A model generated the notes under the pieces. The model was not told the origin of the DNA. It worked only from the letters and a program-made list of their open reading frames with translations, and did not search any database. The position numbers were made by a program, and so were the translations under genes. Shown here in pieces: positions 12,815 to 20,979 of a DNA stretch of 64,000 nt. The number at the start of each line of letters is the position of its first letter. Position 1 is the first letter of the stretch. The DNA is from Neptunomonas marina (lineage in GTDB: Bacteria > Pseudomonadota > Gammaproteobacteria > Pseudomonadales > Balneatricaceae), in the NCBI RefSeq assembly GCF_004005935.1, contig NZ_SACQ01000002.1, positions 538,692 to 602,691 of the forward strand, read 5' to 3'.

Positions 12815-12843
12815 AAAAAAGGCAGCTTCGGCTGCCTTTTTTT
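12815..12843 (+). terminator. Terminator of the atp operon
   Basis: GGCAGC-TTCG-GCTGCC with flanking A and T runs forms a stable UUCG-type tetraloop hairpin followed by seven T. It lies 30 nt after atpC. The rest of the gap to 13150 (about 300 bp) holds no gene I can support. Confidence 0.92.
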
Positions 12844-13137
12844 GTTTGGCTTAATCAGCCTCGGCGTAGCGACGTGTTGCTGGGCTAACTTTCAGGGTTG
12901 TTGAACTTATAAAGAAAAGGGAAGGCATAATCGGCGGGTTAAACGGACCTGTTGGCCTTCATATAGTTGCACTAAAGCATCTACACTCATCTAATCAGGT
13001 AGGCCGATAAGTAGTGTTAGCAAAGCTTGAGCAAAGAAAAACAGCACGAATGGTTGCGCATGCCGCGTACGTTTAAATTCCATTTACATCCGCTGTGATC
13101 TAGATTGTCCCTAATATCCTCTTAGTATAACGATTAT

Positions 13138-13167
13138 TGTGGCGCGATCGTTACAATAAGCGCCACA
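13138..13167. repeat. Inverted repeat at the end of the TrmB-like gene
   Basis: TGTGGCGC (13138-13145) and GCGCCACA (13160-13167) form a perfect 8-bp inverted repeat across the stop codon of the leftward gene. No T-run follows on the minus strand, so it is at best a weak terminator or a 3' stabilising hairpin. Confidence 0.45.
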
Positions 13168-13891
13168 GTGTATCGAATATGATCTGTTGAGCGCCAGCAA
13201 CCTCCTTTGAGTCGATAACCACCGCGGTGGGGTAGTTATTTGAAGCCAAAGAGATCACCGCACACTTCGGTGGGTAGATGGCAATATAGGCAGCATCGAC
13301 TTTTCCTTCAGTTTTTATCCATTTTCGCTCTGATAACTTAGCATCTTCACCACCGTCTCCAATTGCAATCACCTGAACTTGGATTCCGCGTTGAATACGC
13401 TGAGCCGTATAGTTGGGAAAGGGGCGGTAAAGGTGATCCCTGATAGGCTTAGAAGAGAAAACACAGTAGCGCCTCTCGGGCAGCGCAGAGACGCTGTTCA
13501 GAATATCCCGTAGCACAAACTCGATGCCATCATCGCCTTCATAGAACTGGACATTGGCGGCACTAAAATCGGGTTGTAGGTGCGTTAGCTCAGGGATAAT
13601 GCTGGTTTTAAGCTTAGTAATGGCGTCGTCTAGCGACTGTTGGCGCTGCTCTGCTAGTTGGAGTAATACCTCTGGTGGTTGCGGAGAGAATAAACGCCGC
13701 TTGCCTTTGGGCAGGTAACTGACTAAACCTTTTTGTAGTAAGACTTTTAGGCAGTCGTAAGTTGTGCCTCGATTTATGTCTGCTTTTTCCGCGATGGCTC
13801 TTATCGGGCTCGGGCCCAGTGCGAGTAAGGCTCGATAAATGGAGACTTCGCGTTGACTCAGGCCAATGTTTTCAAGTGCTGGATAATGCAT
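13151..13891 (-). CDS. TrmB-family transcriptional regulator
   Basis: A 246-residue DNA-binding protein. Residues 5-75 form a TrmB-type winged helix-turn-helix (GLSQREVSIYRALLALG, then RGTTYDCLKVLLQKGLVSY). After a helical linker, the C-terminal half (about 110-246) looks like the ligand-sensing domain of this family. TrmB relatives in archaea respond to sugars. Here it is divergent from glmU-glmS, the UDP-N-acetylglucosamine genes, so amino-sugar sensing is possible, but that is inference. Confidence 0.75.
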   Translation of the reverse strand: MHYPALENIGLSQREVSIYRALLALGPSPIRAIAEKADINRGTTYDCLKVLLQKGLVSYLPKGKRRLFSPQPPEVLLQLAEQRQQSLDDAITKLKTSIIPELTHLQPDFSAANVQFYEGDDGIEFVLRDILNSVSALPERRYCVFSSKPIRDHLYRPFPNYTAQRIQRGIQVQVIAIGDGGEDAKLSERKWIKTEGKVDAAYIAIYPPKCAVISLASNNYPTAVVIDSKEVAGAQQIIFDTLWRLL

Positions 13892-14001
13892 TTGTCAAAA
13901 TATTCCTGACAATGAGTATTGTATAGATATCGGTTTGATATAGATTAGCCGTAAAGACCCTATTAATGTCAATAAATGCCCTTCAATCAAAAGTGAACAA
14001 C

Positions 14002-15360
14002 ATGACAACGGATATTGTGATTCTGGCTGCGGGCCAAGGTAGCCGAATGAAGTCGGCGCTTCCTAAAGTACTTCACTGTGTTGGTGGTAAACCGATGGTG
14101 AAGCATGTTCTTGAAAACGCAGCAGAGCTTGGCAGTGTCCAGCCGCATGTGGTGATAGGTCATGGTGCGGAAAAAGTACGTGAAACGCTTGCCGATGCAG
14201 CGGTCACTTTCGCCCTGCAAACTGAGCAACTAGGCACCGGTCATGCGGTTGCGCAGGCACTGCCGGCGCTAGATCCTGCAGGTGTCTCACTAATTTTGTA
14301 TGGTGATGTACCGCTTACACGTTCAGAAACGATGGCTGAGCTGGTCTCTTCTGCGCAGAATGACAAGCTAGGATTGCTGACTGTGAAACTGGACAACCCC
14401 ACAGGATATGGCCGTATTGTCCGAGACAACGGCCGCGTGGTTGCCATTGTTGAACAGAAAGATGCCAATGCAGAGCAACTTGCCATCAATGAAGTGAACA
14501 CGGGCATCATGGCGTTGCCCAACCGTTGGTTGATTGACTGGTTGCCTCAGCTCTCTTCTGACAATGCGCAAGGCGAATATTACCTAACCGATGTGATCGC
14601 TATGGCATCGGAGCGCGGTATCGAGATCGAAACCCAGCACCCATCCTGCGAGCAAGAGGTACAAGGCGTCAATAACCGTGTGCAGTTGGCTGAGTTGGAG
14701 CGCTGGTATCAAGCACAGCAGGCTGAGCAGTTAATGGTGAATGGTGCCACACTGGCAGACCCAAGCCGTGTTGATGTGCGAGGCCATGTCAGCGTTGCAG
14801 GTGACGTGATCATCGATGTAAACGCCGTTTTCGAGGGTACGGTTGAGATTGGTAAAGATGTACAGATCGGCCCTAACTGCTATATCAAGAATGCGTCAAT
14901 TGCAGCAGGTACGGTAGTTAAAGCGAATACTGTCATCGAAGACGCTGTCATTGGTGAGGCATGTGATATTGGTCCATTCGCCCGTATTCGTCCAGGTACT
15001 GAACTGGCAACCGGTGCCAAAGTTGGCAACTTTGTTGAGACGAAGAAAGCAAAAATCGGCCCTGGCTCAAAAGTGAATCACCTTACCTATATTGGCGATG
15101 CCGAAATCGGCAGCAACGTAAACGTAGGTGCGGGCACAATCACGTGTAACTACGATGGTGTGAATAAATCTAAAACAGAGATCGGTGATGGAGCATTTAT
15201 TGGCTCTAATACGTCACTCGTTGCCCCAGTGAGTGTGGGAGCGGGAGCGACAGTGGGAGCCGGTTCTACGATCACAAAAAACATTGATGGTGATGAGCTT
15301 GCCGTCGCACGCGCTAAGCAAGTCAACCTATCCAACTGGCAGCGCCCGGTAAAGAAGTAA
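14002..15360 (+). CDS. glmU: Bifunctional UDP-N-acetylglucosamine pyrophosphorylase / glucosamine-1-phosphate N-acetyltransferase
   Basis: GlmU acetylates glucosamine-1-phosphate and then couples it to UTP, giving UDP-GlcNAc for peptidoglycan and lipopolysaccharide. The N-terminal nucleotidyltransferase domain has LAAGQGSRMKS (residues 8-18). The C-terminal half is a left-handed beta-helix of hexapeptide repeats with the conserved NYDGVNKSKTEIGDGAFIG. I prefer the ATG at 14002 (452 residues, MTTDIVILAAG) over the in-frame ATG at 13966 because the family starts there. The Shine-Dalgarno is weak for both. glmS follows after 10 nt. Confidence 0.96.
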   Translation: MTTDIVILAAGQGSRMKSALPKVLHCVGGKPMVKHVLENAAELGSVQPHVVIGHGAEKVRETLADAAVTFALQTEQLGTGHAVAQALPALDPAGVSLILYGDVPLTRSETMAELVSSAQNDKLGLLTVKLDNPTGYGRIVRDNGRVVAIVEQKDANAEQLAINEVNTGIMALPNRWLIDWLPQLSSDNAQGEYYLTDVIAMASERGIEIETQHPSCEQEVQGVNNRVQLAELERWYQAQQAEQLMVNGATLADPSRVDVRGHVSVAGDVIIDVNAVFEGTVEIGKDVQIGPNCYIKNASIAAGTVVKANTVIEDAVIGEACDIGPFARIRPGTELATGAKVGNFVETKKAKIGPGSKVNHLTYIGDAEIGSNVNVGAGTITCNYDGVNKSKTEIGDGAFIGSNTSLVAPVSVGAGATVGAGSTITKNIDGDELAVARAKQVNLSNWQRPVKK

Positions 15361-15370
15361 GGAGTTAATT

Positions 15371-17197
15371 ATGTGTGGAATTGTTGGGGCTGCGGCAGAG
15401 CGTTCGGTATCTGGTGTTTTATTGGAGGGGCTACGCCGTCTTGAGTACCGTGGCTATGACTCTGCCGGTATGGCTGTATGGAGCGGTGCCGAGATTCAGC
15501 GTCTGCGCCGTGAAGGTAAGGTTCAGGCGTTAGCTGATGCCCATGATGATACGCCGCTCACCGGCTCTACTGGTATTGCGCATACGCGCTGGGCTACCCA
15601 TGGTAAGCCATCAGAGCGTAATGCTCACCCGCACATGTCGGGTAGCGCCATCGCTGTTGTTCACAACGGCATTATTGAGAACTTCGAAGCGCTGAAAGCC
15701 GATCTAACGTCGAGCGGCTATGCGTTTAGCTCCGATACGGATACTGAGGTTATCGCTCACTTATTAGATCGTGCTATGCAAACTGGCTTGGATCTAACAC
15801 AAGCTGTGCAGCAGATCGTTGCCTCATTGGAGGGTGCTTTTGCGCTGGGTGTAATGCACCGTGATAAGCCGGGTGAACTGGTGGCTGCACGTAAAGGTAG
15901 CCCGCTGGTAATTGGCGTAGGTATTGGCGAGAACTTTATCGCGTCTGACCAGCTTGCGCTGCTACCGGTAACGGATCGCTTTATGTTCCTAGAAGAGGGC
16001 GATATTGCGCTGCTGACAAAAGATGAAATCATCGTTTGGGATAAAGTGGGCGAACCTGCTGAGCGTGCGGTATCACAATATGAGCACAGCGTGACATCGG
16101 CTGATAAAGCAGGCTTCAAGCATTACATGCTCAAAGAGATCTACGAGCAGCCAGCGGTAACTCACGCGGCCTTTGAAGATCGCATCAAAGATGGCTTGGT
16201 TGACGAAAGTGCGTTTGGTGAACAAGCTGCAGTGATCTTTGATCAGGTTAAGCAGGTACAAATTATAGCCTGTGGTACCAGCTACCACGCCGGTATGATC
16301 GCAAAATATTGGATGGAAGGTTTAGCGGGCATCCCATGTCATGTTGAGGTGGCCAGCGAATACCGCTATCGCCCTGTTGTGATTAGTGAAGGTACGCTGT
16401 TTATCTCGATATCTCAGTCGGGTGAAACGGCTGACACCTTGGCTGCGTTGCGCGATGTGCAAGACCAAATACTGGCGAGCCTGACGATCTGTAACGTACC
16501 TGCGAGTTCTCTCGTACGTGAGTCGGATCTTAACTTGATGACAAACGCGGGCCCAGAAATTGGTGTTGCCTCAACTAAAGCGTTTACGACGCAGTTGGTC
16601 GGTTTGTTGCTGACTACACTGGTATTGGGACGCCGCTTCAAGCTGAGCCAAGAGAAGGAGCGTGAGATCGTTGCGTTGCTTGCGCAATTGCCGGGGCTGA
16701 TGGAGCACGCTATTAAGATGGATGGCTCTATTGAAGAGATGTCCCAAGCGTTTGCCGAGAAAAACCACTCTCTCTTCTTAGGGCGTGGCACGCTCTATCC
16801 GGTGGCGATGGAGGGTGCGCTGAAGCTCAAAGAGATCTCGTACATCCACGCTGAAGCCTATCCGGCGGGTGAGCTTAAGCATGGCCCTCTTGCCCTCGTC
16901 GATAAAGATATGCCTGTGGTCACAGTGGCGCCGCGTAACGAGATGCTGGATAAGCTGAAAGCGAACCTGCAAGAGGTGAGCGCTCGTGGTGGTGAGTTGT
17001 TTGTGTTTGCAGGTTGCTCTCAAGAGGTACAACCGGGTGAAGGTATCCATGTATTGGAGATGCCAGAAGTCCCTGAAGTGCTGGAACCGATCGTTTATAC
17101 AGTGCCGCTACAACTGCTTTCCTACCATGTTGCGGTACTCAAAGGTACGGATGTGGATCAGCCGCGTAACCTAGCCAAGTCGGTAACGGTTGAATAA
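15371..17197 (+). CDS. glmS: Glutamine-fructose-6-phosphate aminotransferase (isomerising)
   Basis: GlmS makes glucosamine-6-phosphate from fructose-6-phosphate and glutamine, the first step to UDP-GlcNAc. The 608-residue protein has the N-terminal nucleophile Cys right after Met (MCGIVG), the glutaminase motifs RWATHGKP and HNGIIENF, and two SIS sugar-phosphate domains (CGTSYHAG, SISQSGETADTL). It ends with the canonical LAKSVTVE. AGGAG lies before the ATG. With glmU it forms an operon closed by a strong hairpin. Confidence 0.98.
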   Translation: MCGIVGAAAERSVSGVLLEGLRRLEYRGYDSAGMAVWSGAEIQRLRREGKVQALADAHDDTPLTGSTGIAHTRWATHGKPSERNAHPHMSGSAIAVVHNGIIENFEALKADLTSSGYAFSSDTDTEVIAHLLDRAMQTGLDLTQAVQQIVASLEGAFALGVMHRDKPGELVAARKGSPLVIGVGIGENFIASDQLALLPVTDRFMFLEEGDIALLTKDEIIVWDKVGEPAERAVSQYEHSVTSADKAGFKHYMLKEIYEQPAVTHAAFEDRIKDGLVDESAFGEQAAVIFDQVKQVQIIACGTSYHAGMIAKYWMEGLAGIPCHVEVASEYRYRPVVISEGTLFISISQSGETADTLAALRDVQDQILASLTICNVPASSLVRESDLNLMTNAGPEIGVASTKAFTTQLVGLLLTTLVLGRRFKLSQEKEREIVALLAQLPGLMEHAIKMDGSIEEMSQAFAEKNHSLFLGRGTLYPVAMEGALKLKEISYIHAEAYPAGELKHGPLALVDKDMPVVTVAPRNEMLDKLKANLQEVSARGGELFVFAGCSQEVQPGEGIHVLEMPEVPEVLEPIVYTVPLQLLSYHVAVLKGTDVDQPRNLAKSVTVE

Positions 17198-17222
17198 ACC
17201 TTAGCAATGTAACCTTTGCTTT

Positions 17223-17258
17223 AAGCCCCCTAAGTGATCACCGCTTAGGGGGCTTTTT
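17223..17258. terminator. Terminator after glmS, usable in both directions
   Basis: A perfect 12-bp stem, AAGCCCCCTAAG (17223-17234) with CTTAGGGGGCTT (17244-17255), is followed by T residues. It lies between the convergent glmS and MerR-type genes; A/T at both ends could serve either strand. Confidence 0.92.
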
Positions 17259-17278
17259 CGTGAGCTTCCCTCAGCACC

Positions 17279-17749
17279 TCAACCTGTTTTATCCGCTGTA
17301 CAATCGACATCATCAAACTCATGGTGCGTTTGGCACAGCGAGTGGTCGGCAAGTACATCTAACACATGGCACTGGTGCTCCTGATCATAATTACATTGGG
17401 TAATCATCTGCTCTAATTCTGTTTCCATTGCACGTAGCTGACGGATCTTTTGCTGGATATCCGCGAGATGACGCCGTGCAATATCATCGGCTTGGAGATG
17501 GTCGGTCAAGCAGCAGCTACTGAGCATCTTCAGTTGCTCTATCGCTGCGAGGTCGAATCCGAGCGCACGTGCGTGGCGAATAAAACGTAACTCCTTGAGA
17601 TGGGTATCGCGGTAGCGGCGTTGGTTGCCTGCGTTTCTATCAGGTTTGGAGAGTAGACCGCGTGCTTCATACCAGCGAATAGTGGGGACTTTGCAGCCAC
17701 TGTACTTGGCTAATGTTCCGATCGAATAGGTTGTGTTAGGCATCAGCAT
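17279..17749 (-). CDS. MerR-family metal-responsive transcriptional regulator
   Basis: A 156-residue MerR-type activator: winged HTH YSIGTLAKYSGCKVPTIRWY (residues 8-27), then a dimerisation helix and a Cys/His-rich tail. Cysteines at 79, 80, 119, 127, 139 and 150, plus several histidines, suggest thiophilic or zinc-group metal sensing, as in ZntR, PbrR or CadR. It is divergent from a CDF-like transporter, and the spacer holds a dyad inside a 19-bp-spaced promoter, the classic MerR target. The exact metal cannot be read from sequence. Confidence 0.85.
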   Translation of the reverse strand: MLMPNTTYSIGTLAKYSGCKVPTIRWYEARGLLSKPDRNAGNQRRYRDTHLKELRFIRHARALGFDLAAIEQLKMLSSCCLTDHLQADDIARRHLADIQQKIRQLRAMETELEQMITQCNYDQEHQCHVLDVLADHSLCQTHHEFDDVDCTADKTG

Positions 17750-17757
17750 TTAACCTC

Positions 17758-17788
17758 TTGAACCTCTAGCTACTATAGGTTTTATAGT
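17758..17788 (+). promoter_or_regulatory. MerR-type promoter/operator of the cation transporter
   Basis: A -35 TTGAAC (17758-17763) and -10 TATAGT (17783-17788) are separated by 19 nt, longer than the normal 17. The spacer holds the dyad AACCTCTAG-CTA-CTATAGGTT (17761-17781), an 8-of-9 palindrome. This is the hallmark of promoters that MerR proteins activate by DNA distortion. Confidence 0.82.
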
Positions 17789-17823
17789 TATTCTGACGAT
17801 CAACAAGTAAAGAGGTTCCGACA

Positions 17824-18459
17824 GTGTCTAGTTGTTGCGCAAAGACAGAGTTTACCGGGCTAAGTGCGAGCTACAAACGTATTCTCTGGTTTATTATCGC
17901 GATCAATGCGGTGATGTTTGGTGTCGAGATGCTGGCAGGTATCAGCGCACAATCGCAGGCCTTGCAAGCAGATGCGCTTGATTTTCTGGGAGATACCTTA
18001 AGCTACGGTATTAGTTTGTGGGCGATTGGCAAAGCGCTAACCGTGCGCAGCAGTGCTGCATTAATTAAGGGGATCAGCTTGTTATTGATGGCGATCTGGG
18101 TAGTGGGCAGTACGCTTTATCGAATCTGGGTGCTGAATCAGCCAGACGCTTTCACAATGGGCTGGGTGGCAATAGCAGCGTTTAGTGCCAATATGCTGAG
18201 CGTGCTGCTCTTAATGCGTTACCGCAATGGCGATGCAAATGTGCGCTCGGTTTGGCTTTGTAGCCGTAATGATGCGATAGGCAACTTGGTTGTGTTACTC
18301 GCTGCAAGCGGTGTGTGGTACACCGATACGCCATGGCCTGATCTCCTAACAGCGCTGATTATGGCGACGCTGTTCCTTAGCTCATCTTGGCAGATCATCC
18401 GCCAAGCATTGGCTGAAAAGCGCGCGGCTGCGGCTCAGTTGGCCGAATCCGGCTCCTGA
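17824..18459 (+). CDS. CDF-like heavy-metal cation transporter
   Basis: A 211-residue membrane protein with about six hydrophobic segments, resembling the short branch of the cation diffusion facilitator family that lacks the C-terminal cytoplasmic domain. Likely metal-binding residues are Asp in QADALDFLGD (helix 2) and SRNDAIGN (helix 5). The N-terminus has a CC pair (MSSCCAK), often a metal-docking site. GTG start with AGAGG 8 nt upstream. Expression is probably switched on by the divergent MerR regulator in response to metal; export of Zn/Cd/Pb-type ions is inferred. Confidence 0.82.
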   Translation: MSSCCAKTEFTGLSASYKRILWFIIAINAVMFGVEMLAGISAQSQALQADALDFLGDTLSYGISLWAIGKALTVRSSAALIKGISLLLMAIWVVGSTLYRIWVLNQPDAFTMGWVAIAAFSANMLSVLLLMRYRNGDANVRSVWLCSRNDAIGNLVVLLAASGVWYTDTPWPDLLTALIMATLFLSSSWQIIRQALAEKRAAAAQLAESGS

Positions 18460-18470
18460 ATGGCAGCACG

Positions 18471-19235
18471 CTAAGGTTGTTCGTCAAACGGCGGCAATTC
18501 GAAAAACTTAGATACTGTAAATGGGGCGAGGGTGGTGACCATCTTGTAGGGCACCAGTGTTTCGACAGGGTAGAACAGTTGATCCAATGATGCTTGCTTT
18601 TGAAAGCGCTGATAGAGCTGATTGACCTCCTCTTGCAGTTGTTTTGCACTGTGCTGACTGAGCAAGCGGCTTGTTGAAAAGAAAGGAAAGTTGCCGCTAT
18701 GTTGCTCGTTGATGGTGTGCTCGATAAAGGCCTGATTGATCTGAACAAGCATTTGATGCAAAGGCCCGTCTAGACGCCAACGAATCGGCACTTGTACCGT
18801 CAGGTGAACGGAGTCATTTTTCCCTAGCCGTAGGAGCTGTAGCTTCTCTAGTTCGCGCATATAGCGATAGGTGTCAGCTTGGCTAAGCTGGTTTGCGTGA
18901 GCAATATCATGACTGCTAAAGCCGCTAAGCAGCAGTACCAAGCAGCTGAACAGCGCTGGTTTCTCTGCGAGCGCTTGCTCTGTTTCAGTCGACAGAGTTG
19001 AGGGCTCGGTTGGTGTATGTTCGGCTAAGCTCATTAACTCCGTGAGGCTGATACCAAGTACCTCGCATATCTCCGTTAAGCGGCTCATTTTGCAATCCTG
19101 CTCCTGAAAGAGCCGCTTCACGGTCACTTCTGATGTTTCGAGCATTACGGCAAGGTCGCGATAGCGTAGCCCCTGCGTTTTCAGCACCTGTTTAAGGGCT
19201 CGGAATAGACCATTGAGTTCTTGCTGAGGTGCCAT
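18471..19235 (-). CDS. XRE-type helix-turn-helix regulator
   Basis: A 254-residue regulator when started at the ATG at 19235, which has GGAG about 7 nt upstream; an in-frame ATG 21 nt earlier lacks a site. Residues about 8-65 form an XRE/Cro-like HTH (RYRDLAVMLETSEVTVKRLF). A region near 110-135 (HDIAHANQLSQADTYRYMRE) looks like a second HTH. No metal or ligand motif is evident. It is divergent from the SMP-30-like gene; the spacer contains GATACC/GGTATC half-sites that may be its operators. Confidence 0.72.
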   Translation of the reverse strand: MAPQQELNGLFRALKQVLKTQGLRYRDLAVMLETSEVTVKRLFQEQDCKMSRLTEICEVLGISLTELMSLAEHTPTEPSTLSTETEQALAEKPALFSCLVLLLSGFSSHDIAHANQLSQADTYRYMRELEKLQLLRLGKNDSVHLTVQVPIRWRLDGPLHQMLVQINQAFIEHTINEQHSGNFPFFSTSRLLSQHSAKQLQEEVNQLYQRFQKQASLDQLFYPVETLVPYKMVTTLAPFTVSKFFELPPFDEQP

Positions 19236-19260
19236 GATGTGCGCTCCAATTTTCAATTAA

Positions 19261-19319
19261 GTATCAATTTTAGATACCCTGTTCGCTAATTGTTGTTACC
19301 TGGTATCTTTTAAATATCC
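19261..19319. promoter_or_regulatory. Candidate operator region: GATACC/GGTATC half-sites
   Basis: Between the XRE regulator and the SMP-30-like gene lie GTATC-N7-GATAC (19261-19277, perfect inverted repeat) and GGTATC (19302-19307) followed by TATCC. The same hexamer recurs three times in both orientations within 60 bp, the pattern of a dimeric repressor's sites. Confidence 0.45.
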
Positions 19320-19366
19320 TCTTGTTGTGTAGCAAGATCAACGACTATCTTCAGGAGAGTGTATTT

Positions 19367-20230
19367 ATGTCTTTTAAATTAGCGAAGGCCGCGTTAGGAA
19401 GTTTACTGCTTAGCAGCCAAGTATTAATGGCAGAGCCGGCATTGCAGCAAGCATGGCAGCTTGATGCACTAGACCAGCCGGAGTCAGTGGTTGCGGATGC
19501 ACAGGGTGAATGGCTGTACATCTCAAATATCAATGGCGCGCCGCTGGAACTCAACGGTAAAGGTTACATCAGCCGAGTGGATCGCGAGGGTCAGCGCTTT
19601 ACACGGCACTGGCTCGCTGGCTTTAATGCGCCTAAAGGAATGGCCATCAGCAAGGGTAAGCTCTATGTGGCAGATATGCAGGTGTTACATGAGATCGACC
19701 TTACCAGCGGCAAGGTATCTGAGCGCTATCATGCACCTCATGCCCACATGCTAAATGATGTGACGGCCGCGCCCGATGGGTCTATCTATGTTTCGGATAT
19801 GTTAGCTGGAGGCATCTATCGCTTAGCGGATCAGCAATTGGCGTTGTGGTTGGAGCCAGAAAAAATGCCTCACCCCAATGGGCTACTTTGGGAAGATGGG
19901 CAGCTTTTTGTGGCGAGTTGGGGGTTGGATATTCAGTCGGATTTCACCACTAAAACGCCGGGTACGTTATACCAGATAGACCCAAGCAGTCAGCAGCTCA
20001 AGCCTATAGCGACGGGTTATCAACTTGGTAATTTAGATGGGGTCGTGAGCTATCAGAAGGCGTTATATATCAGCGATTGGATCAGTGGTGCGCTGTATCG
20101 GTTGGAAGATAACGAGCGCCGAACAGTGCTGCAAACAGCTCCGGGCTTGGCGGATATTGGCAGATACGGAAGTATGTTGTATGCACCGATGATGTTGGAC
20201 AACAAGGTGGTTGCTTGGATGCTGCCCTAG
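19367..20230 (+). CDS. SMP-30/gluconolactonase-like beta-propeller protein, exported
   Basis: A 287-residue protein from the ATG at 19367, which has AGGAG upstream. An N-terminal signal peptide ends near residue 22 (SSQVLMAEP). The rest shows repeated beta-propeller blades (GEWLYISNINGAP, GKLYVADMQV, GSIYVSDMLAGGIYRL, ALYISDWISGALYRL), as in SMP-30/NHL-type six-bladed propellers. SMP-30 enzymes are metal-dependent lactonases, but catalytic residues cannot be assigned with confidence here. Periplasmic location is inferred. It is probably controlled by the divergent XRE regulator. Confidence 0.72.
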   Translation: MSFKLAKAALGSLLLSSQVLMAEPALQQAWQLDALDQPESVVADAQGEWLYISNINGAPLELNGKGYISRVDREGQRFTRHWLAGFNAPKGMAISKGKLYVADMQVLHEIDLTSGKVSERYHAPHAHMLNDVTAAPDGSIYVSDMLAGGIYRLADQQLALWLEPEKMPHPNGLLWEDGQLFVASWGLDIQSDFTTKTPGTLYQIDPSSQQLKPIATGYQLGNLDGVVSYQKALYISDWISGALYRLEDNERRTVLQTAPGLADIGRYGSMLYAPMMLDNKVVAWMLP

Positions 20231-20241
20231 CATACGGCACA

Positions 20242-20266
20242 TAAAAGAGGGGCTAAGATGCCCCTC
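20242..20266 (-). terminator. Terminator of the leftward membrane-anchored protein operon
   Basis: GAGGGGC-TAAGAT-GCCCCTC; on the minus strand it is followed by TTTTAT. It lies between convergent genes and best serves the leftward operon. Confidence 0.78.
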
Positions 20267-20276
20267 ATTGGAGTGG

Positions 20277-20963
20277 TTACTTCGTGCGCTTTAACACGAG
20301 GTAGCTGCCCTTGGTATTGAGCGTAAACGTCACTGTTTGCGGATTACGATTGCGGAAAAACCAGCCGTGGTTGCCATCAAATGCTGCGGTTAGCTCACCG
20401 GCTTCGCCAGCAACACCGCGGCCTTTTTTATAGCTAATGGAGCCTTCTGGCCCTTCACCATGAGTATCAAAGTTCAATGGGCCCTCAGGAGACTGCCACT
20501 CAAACTGGGCGACCTCACCTTTGCGCATCGTCATCTTAATCTCGGTGCCTTGTCCGGGCGTCAAGGTGACGGTGGTGGTATCCCGCCAGACAGGGGTGGG
20601 TGGTGTAGGCTGGGCGGTGGCGACCTCTTGCACTGTGCTTGGTTTAGCCATTGTTGGTAACGGCTGCAAGCTTGTCGGTTTTGGCTCAGCGATTGTTGGC
20701 GCCAGCTCAACTGCGCGTTGGGGCGCTGTTGCAGTAGCGCTTTGCTCATCCGCAGCGGTTTCTGCCGCTAGTTGTTCTCTGATCTCGCCCATTTCGGTCA
20801 GGCCGATTACCCGGCCAATGCCCGTGGGATCAATGGCATACTCAGCCGGTAAAACAACCGTGATGAGCAGCACTATCGCCGCAACCAATGCCAGTAGGGT
20901 GGACTTAATAAGTTGCTTGGTAGAGGGGAGTTCTGCTGTTGATGGAATATGTGTATTAAACAT
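20277..20963 (-). CDS. Membrane-anchored protein with periplasmic domain, partner of HupE/UreJ-like protein
   Basis: A 228-residue protein with one N-terminal membrane helix (about residues 20-42), a Pro/Ala/Thr-rich low-complexity linker (about 65-125) and a compact C-terminal domain (about 128-228) with TVTLTPGQGTEIKMTMRKG and WFFRNRNPQTVTFTLNTKG. Similar 'transmembrane anchor' proteins are found beside HupE/UreJ genes in metal-related clusters. The C-terminal domain faces the periplasm if the helix is a signal anchor. It is 16 nt downstream of the HupE/UreJ gene and probably cotranscribed. Function is unknown. Confidence 0.7.
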   Translation of the reverse strand: MFNTHIPSTAELPSTKQLIKSTLLALVAAIVLLITVVLPAEYAIDPTGIGRVIGLTEMGEIREQLAAETAADEQSATATAPQRAVELAPTIAEPKPTSLQPLPTMAKPSTVQEVATAQPTPPTPVWRDTTTVTLTPGQGTEIKMTMRKGEVAQFEWQSPEGPLNFDTHGEGPEGSISYKKGRGVAGEAGELTAAFDGNHGWFFRNRNPQTVTFTLNTKGSYLVLKRTK

Positions 20964-20979
20964 GATGTGTCTCTCTTAA

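Noticed and set aside
15260..15371. glmS-type ribozyme or riboswitch before glmS
   Set aside because: The gap from glmU is only 10 nt, and glmS ribozymes are a feature of Gram-positive bacteria.
20521..20979. 152-codon frame antisense to the membrane-anchored protein gene
   Set aside because: It is the mirror of a Pro/Ala/Thr-rich coding region; low complexity and no ribosome-binding site.
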